Shown here piece by piece: positions 32,940-45,717 of a stretch of DNA of 64,000 bases (the first letter of the stretch is position 1; each line of letters opens with the position of its first letter). The notes below the pieces were generated by a model, which was not told the DNA's origin, did not search any database, and saw only the letters and a program-made list of their open reading frames with translations. The DNA is taken from assembly GCA_009801085.1 (NCBI GenBank), contig VNWV01000013.1, positions 62,001 to 126,000 on the forward strand. Direction: 5' to 3'. A program made the position numbers and the translations under genes. Origin of the DNA: Lasiodiplodia sp. COLG20 (lineage: Eukaryota; Ascomycota; Dothideomycetes; Botryosphaeriales; Botryosphaeriaceae).

Positions 32940-35900
32940 GGTGGAGAGAAAACAAGCTCGCCGCTTGCCTGAAGGCTGCGGTTGTGGTCGAGGGCAGCTC
33001 AAGTTTGTGGGGAAAGAGTCAGTTGTGGATTCCCAAGGAAGCGGCACGCAACAGTGTTATGGGTGAGCAGCCTGGAGCTAAGAAAATGAGAGAGCACGGA
33101 ACACCCTGATTCTGCGGGACGGCAGGGCATTCCTTGGGGTGGCTTGAACGTGCGGCATCCAGAAATTCGACGCCCCGGCAAGCCCAGTACTAACTAGACG
33201 GCAGGGCGCGGCGCCCGCCGTAAAGTACGGGCTGGGCTTGAGTACGGGGTGGCGTCGGTACTATCGTCAGCCAAGCGAGGTGCATTGGATGATGAAGATG
33301 CGCGGTAGGGGTAGTCAGGGCGGCGGCAAGCTCCCCGCATGCACATGACGCCTGCTGATTCGCTTGGGTTGCAGATTTGGCAGTCAGCTCGAGACTCCCA
33401 CACTCCGAGGGTGATCCCGGCCGCCTCGTGAGCGTTCGGCGCTTTCGGTACCAGCCCAACCAACGACCCACCAATCCCGGAGAAGCTTAGCCGTCGACTC
33501 GTCGGGGCACTCGCTGTTGACGCTGCTGGGCGCCCTGCTGCGATCGTCAACGATCGTCAACTGCCGACACTATCGATACGACAATCATGGTGATGCACTA
33601 GGCACACTTGCTGCAACCTTCCTGCCATTAGCAAAATCTTTGCGCACACCTCCCCTATCTCCCAGCCAGGCACCACAGGGGCGCTGCAGGATCGCGAGCC
33701 AGCCACCTGCCGCAGAAAAACATGTGTGCCGCGCGTCAGCTGAAGTTCAAGGAAGCGCTGGTGTGTGCGAGGCCATGGTTCATGACTCTCCAGGTAGCGT
33801 CACAGTGCTAGTGATTAGAGCCCCACATTCCATTTCCCCATCCGGCCGTTCGCATCTCTCCACCATTTTGGTGGTTTCTCCGGTAAGCGATTGATTGTCT
33901 TCGTTATGTAGATGAATGTTAATATTCCTTCCATCTCTGCTGCCGTCTTCTATCGATCCAGGAAGACCCAATTGTTTCACTCCCAATGCCAACGGCAGCC
34001 TGGCCGCACAAATCATGCAGCTGTGATTCGGCACTGCATGTATGAGCGCTTTCTCGAGACGACGGTTTAAGGACGGCGGATTTAGTTTCCAGCTGCTGTG
34101 TCTACGGGCCAGGCACTGCCGCTGATAGTTCTGCCGCTACTCCTCGGCTTTCATACCCCACGAGTTTAGGCCCTCGGTTGTTTTCCGAAGGATCTACTAC
34201 GTCGCCCTGCAGCGAAAGGAAGCGATCTTCCATCGTTCTTCGTTAGGTTCCATTATTGCAACGCCAAAATGAAATCGTCTCCCAACGGCACCTGCCTGCG
34301 GTCTTTTTATCCGTAAATGTCGCTCTGCAAGAGGTTGCTACAGCTCTTCGGTCTGTGAAAAATGTTGATAGTTCAGCTCCGAGTAGGGAGCATTTTCGGC
34401 CCCGAGAGGTCAGCCTTTTCCGCCCCTGTTCTGAAAACCGTCGGCATGTCGGGATGGCGTTCCCCAGCGCCAGACGCGCCTCCTCGGCCGCATTGGTCCC
34501 GACCCCCTGGCACTTGCCCTGGAATTTACCCTGGCATCTTCCACGTGGTGCGGGAACTCAGCTGCTGTGCCCTTGCATGAACTTGTTGTTCTTTTCAAAC
34601 GTGATTTTTTGGCAGGTTCGCTTGACCGACTCATGCTTCTCGCTACGAAGTCTTAGCTGTTGATCTGATGCGGGATTCTGGTCCTATTTTGAGGCACTCG
34701 CGGTGACGTCTTCCACCTACATTGCAGCTACCTTCCTGTTCCAAAGCTGCCCACTGAGCTCGCAACGGTTCTTGATACCGTAATCCGCTTCCTCATACGC
34801 TTCCTGTCTCCCATAATCTCACGCCATAAACACGTGTTCAGGATCATTTTTTACGCGGCTCATACCGTCGGCGCTATACTCGGATGCTACGTCCTCCAAG
34901 CCATTTAAGAAGCATGCAGTGCCCTGACTCAAGTCACAAATCCTCTACCTCTTACCTGCCATTCGCACTAGTGTCTGCCTCCCGTGGCTCCGCGCTGCCG
35001 TGCCGCGTCTTACGGGGGCCAGACCAATGATCCAGCTGGGGCTGCAATCCTGTGGGGCATTCTCCGGCCCAGAACGTACGGTGGAATGCCCCTGCGCCAA
35101 TGGTGCAACGCCCATTCTCTTGCGCCATCTTATGTCCGCTGCGGCCGGAATGCACGAAGAAGGTTCGATGAATAGAGTTGGGGCTATGCTTTCGTGCCGC
35201 TTCCCCCCGCGGGCGGATATCTTTCCCCCCGCTGTCTTGGTAGGGGGAGGGTAGAAGCTTACATGCAGGCTAGGAGTATATGGCTTTTCACCACAACCTC
35301 GGCAGCAAAATGAGCCGATCGGTAACTCTTGCCAGGGAGAGCCAGACCCTTGACGCCCAGCCGGAACAGAGCCGAGGGCATGAATTAGATCTCCAACTTA
35401 TTGCGCAGAATAGGAGCCATAGTGCGACGGGCAGCACTAACGTTTAGCAACTGGTTCACCTCTATTTCGGTCAAGTCACGAGTCTTAATAGTTGAATTAC
35501 ACCTGCCTTTCTCTCAAAGCCAAGAGCATTACCAATCACGAAAGGTGGGGACGTCCAAGAGTCCATCGATATCCTATTCAATACATGTTGTATTTCAGGA
35601 TAACGATATCCAGGCCTGGCATCTAATTTCGTTCACAGCTGGAGGTCGCTCCGCTCCTACCCAGCGATGCACTTCCATGACGCCTGGCGAACACTCCACT
35701 CCTGCCGCACCCACAGGAACAAATTTCCCCGCTGCAGATCAGAAAAGTCACTGCGATAAACGATAGACTGCAATATCGCGAAATGGAATTCCTTGTTGAT
35801 AATTGTGATGCTATACCACCGAGCAGCCCTTTTACAGAAGGCGGACAACGGGGTGTTTCGATCAACAGGCCGAAAGGAGAAGAGGAACCCCACATGCCGA

Positions 35901-38763
35901 AGCCGCCCCACACGGCTGCTCCACGAGTCAATCGCCAGCCCAATCTCACCTCCCGCATTCCGATTGGAGAGCGTCGATCCCTCGTCTGTATTTCAGCGCG
36001 CTCTATTGGTGCCGGCGCGCCATCAGCCGCAGGAACTGTTTCCTGTCACAGTCGCGGAGCCCGCCGTAAAGGATTCAACAGGAGAGCTGCACGGTGTTCC
36101 TCACTTGTTGTCTTTTGGGACTGGTCGTTCAAGCCACACGGCTGTCGGCTTTTGCACCAACTGCCGGTGTTTGCGAACTAGTAACGCATTGCTACCCAGA
36201 CTGTCAGTGCACGGTGACGAGCATGAACGGATGATCCTGGTCCCACAACAGCGGCTGCGGATAACCATGGCATGATGGAGGGGTTCGAGACGACGCCAAG
36301 GAGGGCGCGAAACGAAGTGTGACGGCTGCTGGAGGAATTGTGGCGAATGGAGCTGCGGGATGACCTCCGTGGCAGTGCATGGTGCTGTGGCCAGCGGCTC
36401 CGCAGCTGTATAATTCGTGGCCCACCATTTTTTAGTCTTGCAACGCTGCGGCTTTAGAGCGTGTGGAAAAATGACTTAACATACATGCAACAGCCGGATT
36501 GCGTGCCTTGCTGGCCTGAAGCACAGCCATTGCTCCCTCGTTCAAAAGGCTTTTTGCGAAAGCGATTCCCGTGCTCCTGGATCCTTTGTCGCCATGTTCC
36601 GCGCCTCGTATCTCGGCCACTCCCGCGCACTCGCAAGAGAGCTCGCAATTTTCGCGTGTCGGACCCGCGCGTGGCGTTGATGTCTGATCGACCCCCTGCT
36701 TTTTTTTCCCGTCGTCGTCAGGCGAGCACTCATCAGACCACCCGATTATCCACACTCTTCAACAACACCCGCTTTTTTCTTTTTGCATCCACAGCCCCTA
36801 TACCCCTTTCGGCTCGATGCAACAGCGATACAAGGCCTGTGTTCATCTTCTCTGTTGCTGACAGATGAAACGGCTCCGCTCCTTCAGTAGCTCGGCAAAT
36901 CCGAGAGCGAGCGGACATAGGACATATGCTCATGTTCGTGCTGACCGGAATTCCCTCCGCTAGCTTTCATTTGCTGTGGATTTCTGCTCGCCCTATCATT
37001 TTTCCAACTATCGGCGATTACCATCCGTATTCGTATCATCTGCAAGGAACTTCCTCCGTAGAATCCAGAGTGATAAAGAAGTAAAAAAGAAAGAAAAAAA
37101 AATACACGGGAAGAACAATGACCCGACAAGAAGCACATGCGGTTCGCATGACGTCGTGTCCTGATTCGTGGCAGCATTTAGCTCGGCTATTGATAGTCTA
37201 GTCCTCTAGGACTCGTTCATGAATCTCAAATGCCAAACCACTAGTCTGTATAGCCCGGTATATGTCGAATTTTGTCACGGAGACCTTTAAGATATCTTTA
37301 GATCCTATGCAATACGCTCGTCACATCTAGAATATCACAGGATGTACATTGAACAAAAGGGAAAGTCAAGGAAGTAGAGACGGAGACTAGAAACCGTTGC
37401 CAGCTTCTAAAAAATCTCCTCAATACGAGAACTGAATCGTTACCATCATTGCGTACTTTCCACGTGGCATCGTGCACTACATGGTTTATGAGTAGAGATG
37501 TGGCTTTGCCTTGCCTCGTTACTTTTGCTAGCCAAGTACTACACACGTAGCGTACCTCTATGCGGCTTTTACTTGGAAGCTCCGTGCAGCATAACGTCTA
37601 TCCACTGCTAGCGATCGATAAAGCTTGACTCAATAACGGGCTCGGTTACAGAGTGATAAGGGGAAATCTCATAGCGTATCCGGCATTTCGTCTCGGTGGG
37701 GATTGAGATTTGGCGGTGTGTGAATATACCATGCAGATTTAATGAGGCTGTCACCGCTTTTCAAGGGGATACCGACAAGTGATAGAAAGCACGGCTTCAA
37801 TTCCTCGGCTGAGAGGACAGTGTATGCTTGCAGGGGTGCTCCCCGAGAGACGCTGATGCAGGTGACATAGCACCGGCCACTGGTGCTGTCATGACCAAAT
37901 GACTTGTATGATGCAACCGTAGTCAGCTGCGGGAATTATGATCTCATTAAGCTTCAAACGTTGAGATGATGTTGCATTTTACGCACGTAGAGCAAACAGT
38001 AACGCATAATGGTAGTTTTGAACCTTTTGAGAGTATTCCTCAAACTGTATTATATAATTTACTCAAGTCATGATAAATCAGACTCTGCAAATCAAGCAGT
38101 AGAGATTGACTAAAATCATATTTTGTCAACTGTTGCTATGCACTTTCCCTTGCGTGATGTTAAAATAGACAGACCTGAGCTATTAACTACTTGCTTTACC
38201 ATAAGAATGTATTGAAACTGATCAATGTTCAACCATTGATATTGCAAGCACTGTTCTGGCTTAAGAGGATCAAGATAAGCGGCGATGTTGGTTGAGCTGA
38301 TCAAGGCTCTACAGGCCTTAATCAGTCTGGAAGCTCTTCAGTCACGATAGAAATCCAAGAAATACCACATGATTTCGAAAGCTAGTACTAGCAAGCCTCA
38401 ACCCTGTGCATCTTGACGGAGATTCGTTGGAGTGGTTGGTGTTGTGGTCGGAAGTCTGGGTAACCTCCTGGACCCATCAACGTCTGCGCATGCGCATCTC
38501 ATAGTACAGATCACACTTTATTTTCATATCTTTCTCCTATCTATGTCTCGGAAATGCTTACTTCCGAAGGGTCCACTGGGCAGGCCTACGGCTAGCAAGA
38601 TCTAGACTTAGCCGAAGGATGAGACACGATGACCAATGAACTTCTCGCCACTGGACCACAACCTTGGGCTTTGATCCAATCAGAATACAGTGAAAGCCGT
38701 CGGATTTACGCAAAGTGCCGAATGGATAGTGGTCCTGCCCGGATCTTAATTCCTAGTGCTCTT
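32940..38763. other. Nearly 6-kb region without recognisable genes
   Basis: Between two divergent genes (rhodopsin-like on the left, C2H2 regulator on the right). All open frames are short, overlap each other on both strands and show no domain. There is no tandem array, no tRNA and no long terminal repeat that I can see. It could hold long promoters, non-coding RNA or eroded transposon sequence. Confidence 0.5.
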
Positions 38764-38829
38764 CCCCGCATTAGATGTGCGGCTCATCGGCGGGCAGAAC
38801 CGAAACAGTCTTTCCCCGCATTTCCCCAC
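38764..38829. promoter_or_regulatory. Three GNGGGG-type sites upstream of the regulator gene
   Basis: CCCCGC at 38764..38769 and 38814..38819, and CCCCAC at 38824..38829, within 66 bp and 90-155 bp ahead of the start codon. These are the reverse complement of GNGGGG, the site predicted from the zinc fingers of the gene they precede, which suggests autoregulation. They also fit the looser CreA consensus. Confidence 0.45.
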
Positions 38830-38918
38830 GCTCCCACCGGATGCGCTCTTCACCTACTGACGCTACCTTCAACATCATTTCCTTTGAATTTTGTGCTGTT
38901 CTAACTTGTACGATAACC

Positions 38919-41614
38919 ATGGAAGCTCCCCTCATCCCTACGGCAGCCGGCGGAAATGATCACCCGTTTGGCTTCACCAAGACCGGCAGAGCCAGACGCG
39001 TCTACAAGTGCCGCGAGTGTTCCCGAATCTTCAAGCGCAGCGAGCACTGTGCGCGTCACGAACGCGTCCATACCCGAGAGCGTCCCTTCGCCTGCCGGTT
39101 CTGTAAGAAGAGCTACGCACGCAAAGACCTTGTTAGCCGGCATGAACGCTCTCTTCACGCAGAGGAGCATGCCGCTGCCGGAGATCCCAGACCACGCAGG
39201 TCGTCGTACAGCGGATCTACCGGACCGTCCAACAACAAAGCTCAGCGCCAGGCTCCAGCAACGTCTCATGAAAGCCCCGGTGAGAGCACCTCGACAGAAG
39301 ATGTTCTCTCGCAAGACGGGCCACCGACACCAGAGGATTCCGGTATCCCTCATGCCAGACGAAACTCATACCCCATCACGTTATCTCGAATGATGAGTCC
39401 ATCGTTCTTCAACGATATGGATTTCCCCACATGGGATGTAGATCAGGATCTTGGCAATAATGGCCTGCAAACGCAGAATTATGGGTCCGGTGAAGAACAA
39501 GTAGCCTCGGCGCATTCTTCTCCTACAACAACAATGTCATTATCGGACGCGGCCAATAATCCATCTCAGCCGCCGGTAGACATAGCTGTTGAGAGACGAG
39601 CATCTGAGACGCTTTCCATCATTCCCGAAACGGACGAAACAGGAAATTCTCACCACACCACACACCACGAATCCACTGGACAGGATCTTCTGCTGGATAC
39701 GGAAATGCATGATCTTTTCGTAAACAATACAGCTCAAATGGTACCCGACGGCGTGTCATTAGATGTCCTTCGGGATCTCTACTTCATCCCGGACAGTCCA
39801 CTGGCAATTCCACAATTGCCAAATTTCCCCTCGACAATTCCACACATACCAGGCGTTCCGTTTCCCAGTATGCATCAAGAAAACGATGCTGCTTCTCAGC
39901 CTCTTCCTCGGGTAATGCGAGAGAAAGTCACCAGCCCTCCAAAGCTGACAGCAGACGATGCCGTCTACGAGTATCTATGCGGAGACATCCGCAGCCGAAC
40001 CAAGGAGGAGCCCGATCTCACGGCAATACCAAAGAGCAAAGAGCTGGAAAGACTCATGGAAGCCTACGTCTCCTGTTTCCACTGCCACTTTCCCATCATC
40101 CACATCGCATCTCTGGACCTGTCGACTGCCCCGGGGCCTCTCATACTGTCGATATGCGCCATCGGTGCCCTGTACAGGCTCGACCGGCGCCGCGCGGTGC
40201 AGCTCCACAACATCGCCAGCTCTTCTCTCCACCGCTCCGTCTCCAGCCAGCCATCCAGCTTCTCAAGCCCGGCTTCGGCACGCCCGCTGTGGGTAGTCCA
40301 AAGCTGCCTCTTGCTCTCGATGTACGCCGCATTCAGCGGGCAGTCGGCAGCGGTCCTGTCCACGGTCGAAAAGATGGGCTTCTTCAAAATCGAGTTCCAG
40401 CTCAAGCGGACTGCGCTACAGAAATCCGCACAAGAACCGTCCAGCCCCTGCTGGGACGAATGGATCCGGCGGGAATCGACCAAACGCCTGCTCTGCGGCA
40501 TCTTCATCATGACCAACCTGTTCTCCGTCACGTACGGCACCACGCCCCTCTTCTCCATCGAGCAGGACCTCACCTTCGAAACGCCCAGCGAAGAAAAGCT
40601 CTGGGACGCGCGCACCGCCGAGCTCTGGGAAGACGCGCGCGCCTCCCGCCTGCACGCCACCTCCCCACCACCCACAACCCTGCGCGAAGCCATCGTCACC
40701 ACCTTCTTCAACCAGCCCCCCGACTCCGGCACCACCGCGCCACCAGCACCACCCCAAATCTCCGGCTTCACAGCGCTCCTCATCACCCACGCCGCCAACG
40801 TCCACATGTGGAGCATCATCCAATTCGCCTCGTCCTTCCCCCCCACCCTCTCGCACTCCATCCTCACCACCACCTTCGCCTCGCTCATCCGGTGGCACAC
40901 GGCCCTCGGCCACGGCACCGTCGAGACGCCCGAGGCCGCGTACTACAACAACCACACCACCAGCGGCACCATCCCGCTCGTCTTCAACTGCCACGCGCTG
41001 CTGCGCATCGCGTACGTGCGGCTCTTCGGCAACAGCGCGCACTTCCCCAAGATGATCCTGCTCGCGTCGGACGATGCGGAGATAGCGCGAGCGATGGAGA
41101 CGTTCGTCGCGGCGCCGCAGCCGCGCAACGCCTTCCTCACCAAATCCATCAGCAAAGCCTACGAAGGCTTCATTACACCCGTACGGTTGGGCCATTTGCT
41201 GATTAAGAAGACGGCGGCGCTGAGCTGGAGCGTGGAGCATGCGGTGGCGGCGTGGGATAGCGTGTTGTTTGTGTCGAAGTGGGTGCATGCGGTGCAGATG
41301 ATGGAGGGCGGCGGCGGCGCGGCGGATGGGGAGGAGGGCGCGATTGTGAGGCAGTTGGAGGGACTGTTGGAGGAGATGGAGTACGGGTATGATGGGACGG
41401 GGTCGTTGGCGGCGGCGGTGACGAGGGCGTGGGCGGGGTTCTTGACGGATACGTGGGTTTGGGGTGGTGAGTAGCCTTTTTGCTTTGCGGGAAAAGGTGG
41501 GTTTAGGGATGATGGCTGATATTTGTGCGTGTGGCAGTGACGCCGCGGATGGGCTACATTCTGATGCAGCTCGCTACTGCGTACGACAACGCCTACCAAG
41601 CAGCGCTTTCCTGA
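38919..41614 (+). CDS. C2H2 zinc-finger regulator with a fungal transcription-factor domain
   Basis: Exons 38919..41466 and 41538..41614 give 874 residues. The start ATG sits in a good context (ACCATGG). Two adjacent C2H2 fingers lie at residues 31-51 (C31, C34, H47, H51) and 59-80 (C59, C62, H75, H80). Helix contact positions are R40/H43/R46 and R68/L71/R74, which by the zinc-finger code read GGG and GNG. The middle and C-terminal region carries the fungal-specific transcription-factor homology region found with C2H2 or Zn2Cys6 domains (FPIIHIASLDL, GALYRLDRR, WVVQSCLLLSMYAAFSG, WIRRESTKRLLCGIF). It heads the oxidative cluster, converges with the alpha/beta hydrolase 35 bp downstream, and is the likely pathway activator. 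The last exon was assigned because the first frame stops inside a GTGAGT donor. Confidence 0.92.
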
Positions 41615-41649
41615 ACTTCGACCATCCGACCATCAAACAGAACAGACGC

Positions 41650-42634
41650 CTATCCCTCCTCCTCCTCCGCCGCCTTCGCCTTGCCCCCTTCCAAATCCCC
41701 CAAGAACTTCAAGAACTCCGTCTGACACTCCTCCGCCATCTCCGTATACTACAACACCCGTCAGCAACCAAAAAGAAACAACACACAAGGGAGTAGAACT
41801 CACAATCTCATGCCCCCTCCCCCCCACCACCACCACCCTCGCCCCGGGCACCCTCTCCCGCACCCACCCCGCCTCCTCCACTTTCACCGCCGCACTCCTC
41901 TCCGGCACAAGCACGAGCACCGGCACCCCTCCCCCCGCCACCTCTCCCCCCTCCACCCACCCCCTCGCATCCACCTCCCCCCTACACAAAAACTCCGCAT
42001 ACCCCGCCAACCCCTCCGCGCTCTGCTGGCCTATCTGCTCTACCCACCAGCCCTCGTACCCCGGATCCGGATGCGCCATCGTGCCCGGCACCGCCGCCAG
42101 CCGCTGCGCCCAGCCGCGCGCACCGAGGGTGCGCAGCGCCGCGGGCCAGGTAGGCGCTGCGTCGAGGGCGAAGAGGGTCTGCGCGGCGGGGGGCAGGTGG
42201 AGGGGCGTGGAGATGAGGGTGATGGAATGCAGCCGCTCCGGGTGCCGCGCGGCGAGCGCGAGGGCGAGGATGCCGGAGGTGGATTCGCCGACGAAGTGGA
42301 CGCGTTGCAGGGCGAGTTGGTCGAGGGTGTCGATGATTTCGGCGAGGATGGTGGAGAGGGTGTAGGCGTAGGAAGAGCTGGTTGGGTCAGGGACGCTGGA
42401 TAGGCCGTGCCCGCGGAGGTCGCGCCGGATGATGCGGTAGCCGGCGAGCGAGAGGCGCGGGATCCAGTGGTACCAGAAGGCGGAGTGGCGGGCGAAGCCG
42501 GGTTGGAGGAGGATGGTTTGGGTGCCGGTGGCGGGTTTCCAGGGGTCGGTGTAGTCGGAGAGGATGTAGTGGGTTGTTTGGCCGTTGGGGTGGTCGATGA
42601 AGGTGCGGCCTTGGGAGTCGGTTGTGGGGGGCAT
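41650..42634 (-). CDS. Alpha/beta-hydrolase
   Basis: Exons 41804..42634 and 41650..41748 (55-nt intron) give 309 residues. Fold features in order are LLQPGFARHSAFWYHWIP (oxyanion region), YRIIRRDLRGHGLS, the nucleophile elbow VGESTSG with Ser118, an SITLISTPLHL strand, and the late catalytic His in GRGHEI (His275). The closest general types are the 3-oxoadipate enol-lactonase and RutD-like hydrolases, which act on lactones, esters or carbon-carbon bonds of small acids. Substrate is not determinable. It overlaps in likely 3' UTR with the convergent regulator gene. The second exon, rich in Glu and Lys, completes the final helix. Confidence 0.9.
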
Positions 42635-42762
42635 GGTGATTGGGGGTTTCTGTTACTTTTTCTGTTTTAGTTGGTGTTCAGTTGGTTGTCTGGCTGAATG
42701 ACGTGCAGGTGTTGTGTATATTTTGAACAAGTCGTGCTTTACATTGATTTTTGACTGCTGCA

Positions 42763-42800
42763 CCCCACCTCCGTACCCCACGCTACTTGGATTTCCCCGC
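42763..42800. promoter_or_regulatory. Three GNGGGG-type sites upstream of the hydrolase
   Basis: CCCCAC at 42763..42768 and 42776..42781, and CCCCGC at 42795..42800, packed into 38 bp, 130-165 bp upstream of the hydrolase start (minus strand). Confidence 0.4.
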
Positions 42801-42895
42801 AGATGCGGGAACTTTGCTGCTGAATGAGCATGGGCACAGACTGAATACGCAAACATACAGAGTCACTTTGAACAAAGTCCAATCATTCAGTGCTA

Positions 42896-43917
42896 CTACT
42901 CGGGCCCTCCCAAGAAACGATACACACTACTCGCATCCTTCTCCCTAATCCGCTCATCCCTCGCCGCCTCCTCATACACCTGCAACGCCGCCCTCCCCGT
43001 CGCCGCCCTCGCACCCAACTTCTCCGCCGCCTCAACCGCCAACCTCACATCCTTCGGCATCATCACCATCTTAAACCCGCCCTCATAATCCCTGCTACTC
43101 GGCGCCTCCGGATCCACGCCCGGCACGGGGCACACCTTCTCGAGCATAAACGAGTTCCCCGTCGACGCGCGAATGACGCTGACCAGATCGCGCTTGTCGA
43201 GCCCGGCCCTGATGCCGAAGTTCAGCGCCTCGGACGTGACGAGGTTGATGATGCACGAGCAGTAGTTGTTTGCCAGCTTCGCTGCCAGCCCGTTGCCCAG
43301 CCCGCCCAGGTAGAACACCTTCGCCGGATCGCCCATCATGCCTACTACCGCGTCGACCCGCGCCCGCAGGGGTGTGTCGTCCGCTGCAGCGCCGACTAAG
43401 AACGACAACGTGCCCGCGGCCGCACCCGGCACCCCGCCCGAGACGGGCGCGTCGATGTACGTCCCGCACCCCGCGGCGGCCAGCGCGGCGCCGACGTCGC
43501 GCGTCGTCTCGACGTCGATGGTGCTGCATTCGAGCATCAGCCGCTCCTGGGCATCGTCGTCCTTAGCAGCGGCTATTACCCCGCTCTCCTCGTCTAGATA
43601 CACTGCCCGCACGTGCGGCGCTGCGGTGACGATGGAGACGATAGTGCGAGCATGACCAGCAACAGCACGGGCAGACTGTGCAACCACGACGGGGAGAGGT
43701 GCATGCTCGCGGGCGAAGCGCTCGCAGGCGGCGGTGTTGAGGTCGAAGATGTATAGAGGAGTGCTGGCAGGTAGGTGGCGGCGGATGTTGGAGGCCATGG
43801 GGAAGCCCATTGCGCCGAGGCCTGGCCGGGGGTTGGTTGGGTTAGTGGGGGGTAGAGGAGGAAGAAGATGGGAGGCGTACCGATGAAGCCGAAAGGCGAA
43901 TCCATTGCTGTTGGCAT
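42896..43917 (-). CDS. 3-hydroxyisobutyrate dehydrogenase-family enzyme
   Basis: Exons 43881..43917 and 42896..43821 (59-nt intron) give 320 residues. The Rossmann motif is rebuilt across the intron (GFIGLGAMGFPMA, residues 10-22). The family's substrate motif DAPVSGG is at residues 136-142 and the catalytic Lys194 lies in GNGLAAKLANN. Beta-hydroxyacid dehydrogenases of this group oxidise small 3-hydroxy acids with NAD(P); the mitochondrial member acts in valine breakdown. Here no mitochondrial presequence is visible, and the setting within a cluster argues for a pathway enzyme acting on a 3-hydroxy acid or a tartronate-type product. It is divergent from the metallo-beta-lactamase gene and shares its promoter. 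Two start Met codons (residues 1 and 5) are possible. Confidence 0.92.
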
Positions 43918-44332
43918 TGTGGGATTGAGACGGTGGTTGAGGATTTGGGATGGTGTAGCAGTGTTGCTTCCAAGCTCTCTCCAAGCTTTGCTTTCTCCAA
44001 AAGTAGCTCAACCGTTGCGGAGTAGCACATGCCACCACCCACAACCTTACCCCGAATGCCACGCCCCAATCGGGAAACAGCGGAACGATGCTGCCGTCGT
44101 GGTTCAAAAAGAGGGGCACCCGGATTTAAGCATACCCCTCATTTTGCCTCTTTCGGCAGTGGTCCCTGAATCGCGCCCCTCATTCTCTCTCCCTCTCTCG
44201 GCCGGCAGATGGCCGAACTGCCGGCCCGCTGTGGGGGCGCAAAGCCAGGCAACCAACCAACCAAACCATCCTCCATCACCCAGTGCTCCACCTACCAGAG
44301 CAAACCTAATTGCGATCACCACACCGCACGAC
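43918..44332. promoter_or_regulatory. Divergent promoter, dehydrogenase / metallo-hydrolase
   Basis: 415 bp between two start codons. Contains GAGGGG at 44111..44116, CCCCTC at 44135..44140 and 44176..44181, and GTGGGG at 44231..44236, all fitting GNGGGG on one strand or the other. Confidence 0.45.
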
Positions 44333-45513
44333 ATGGCCAATTCCTCGCCCACAGCACCTCTGCCCCGCGCCGGTCCAACCGTCCAGCTCCGCCTGCTGGA
44401 CGGCGGCAGCTTCGTCGCCGAGGAAGACAAGCTGCACGCCGGCGCGCCCAACAACCGGTTCCGCATGTACGACTGGGCCTTCCACGTCCACCACCCGGCG
44501 ACGGATCGGCACGTGTTGTGGGACCTGGGGGTGGAAGGGGTAAGTTGACCTGCTCCCCTCTCCCCCCGCCTCCCGCCTCCCGCCTCCGCCTCCGCCTCCA
44601 CATCGGCGGGCGCAGATCCCTGTCGATCGTGTGCAACGTTGACACAACAACAGGACCCGGAGATGTACTCGACGTGGGTGCAGAAGGTGATTTTTGGTTT
44701 GGTTAATCCAGTGGGCCCGAGGGTGCCGATTGACGAGCAGTTGCGCGGGCAAGGCGTGCAGGCTGAGCGCGTAGATGCGGTGGTGTTTAGGTGGGGGATT
44801 CTCTCGCCGTCTATGGTGGCGGAAATGCGGATGGGCTGACGATGCGATAGTCATGCGCACTGGGACCATTGCAGGCCCATCGCGAAGATGTTTCCCAAGG
44901 CGAAGGGGTACTTTGGTCCCGGTACCAAGGACTTCTGTTCCCCTGGTCACATGCAAGATCCCTCCATGCAGTGGGATGGCAGGTTCTTCGACCCTGCCAA
45001 CGCGACAGAGGATTGGGAAGAGCTTGCTGGGCCCTGGGTGCCCTTCGGCCCTTTTGAGAAGGCTATGGATTTCTTCGGAGATGGCAGTTTCTTCGTGATC
45101 CAAGCCCCGGGCCACATGCCGGGGAACCTCTGCGCCGCGGCGCGCGTGGAGGGAGGCGATTGGGTTTTGCTGGGTAGTGACTGTTGTCACTCGAAGTAGG
45201 GCTTTCTCCAGCTTTTGTGATGGGGAAGCATCATGGCTGACCGGACTTGACCAGGAAATTGCTTGACGGACTGTGTGACTTCGCCGTCTTCGAGAGCCCC
45301 ACTGGTCAGAAGATGTGTCTGCAGCACGACATTCCCGCAGCGAAAGATACCTTGAGAAGAATCAAGGAATTTCAGAACATGGGAGCCCATGTAGCGCTCG
45401 CCCATGATGCCGAGTGGATGAAGAACGGCTCAAATCAGCTTCTTATGACTTTGCTGGGAGATGACATGAAACGCGCAGCAGTAGAGAGGATACCCAACGA
45501 TGAGAGGCCGTAA
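44333..45513 (+). CDS. Metallo-beta-lactamase-fold hydrolase
   Basis: Exons 44333..44539, 44654..44790, 44851..45195 and 45255..45513 give 315 residues. The zinc-binding motif HAHWDH (His116, His118, Asp120, His121) is formed right after the second intron. Further ligands are supplied by GHMPGNLCA and GSDCCHS, and ALAHDAEW near the C-terminus. The layout (long N-terminal strand region, then HxHxDH at about residue 116) resembles lactonase-type members of the superfamily, such as those opening acyl-homoserine lactones or other cyclic esters and amides. The substrate is unknown. Neighbouring oxidases and a hydrolase suggest a ring-opening step in a catabolic or tailoring pathway. All splice sites are canonical and the frame closes. 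Confidence 0.92.
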
Positions 45514-45588
45514 TTGGATTTCTACCAGTCTACCATAGTATAAATTGATCCTCCAATTCGTCTCAGCACAAGAGGACATATGCAACAG

Positions 45589-45617
45589 GTGGGGTTGAGC
45601 TGCAGTCCAGAGCGGGG
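45589..45617. promoter_or_regulatory. Two GNGGGG sites upstream of the NAD(P)-binding gene
   Basis: GTGGGG at 45589..45594 and GCGGGG at 45612..45617, about 100-130 bp before the start codon at 45718. Confidence 0.4.
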
Positions 45618-45717
45618 TACGTCGAGACCATAAAACCCGACGAATGATTTCCACCATCGGTAGGTACATCACCAACTCAATCGACAAAGCTTAGCCTGTC
45701 TTCACGCAAACCCAAAA

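Noticed and set aside
39977..41206. 409-codon His/Arg/Pro-rich plus-strand frame
   Set aside because: Shifted-frame shadow of the GC-rich regulator gene; no domain.
40416..41288. 290-codon minus-strand frame
   Set aside because: Antisense to the regulator, Gly/Glu-rich with no motif.
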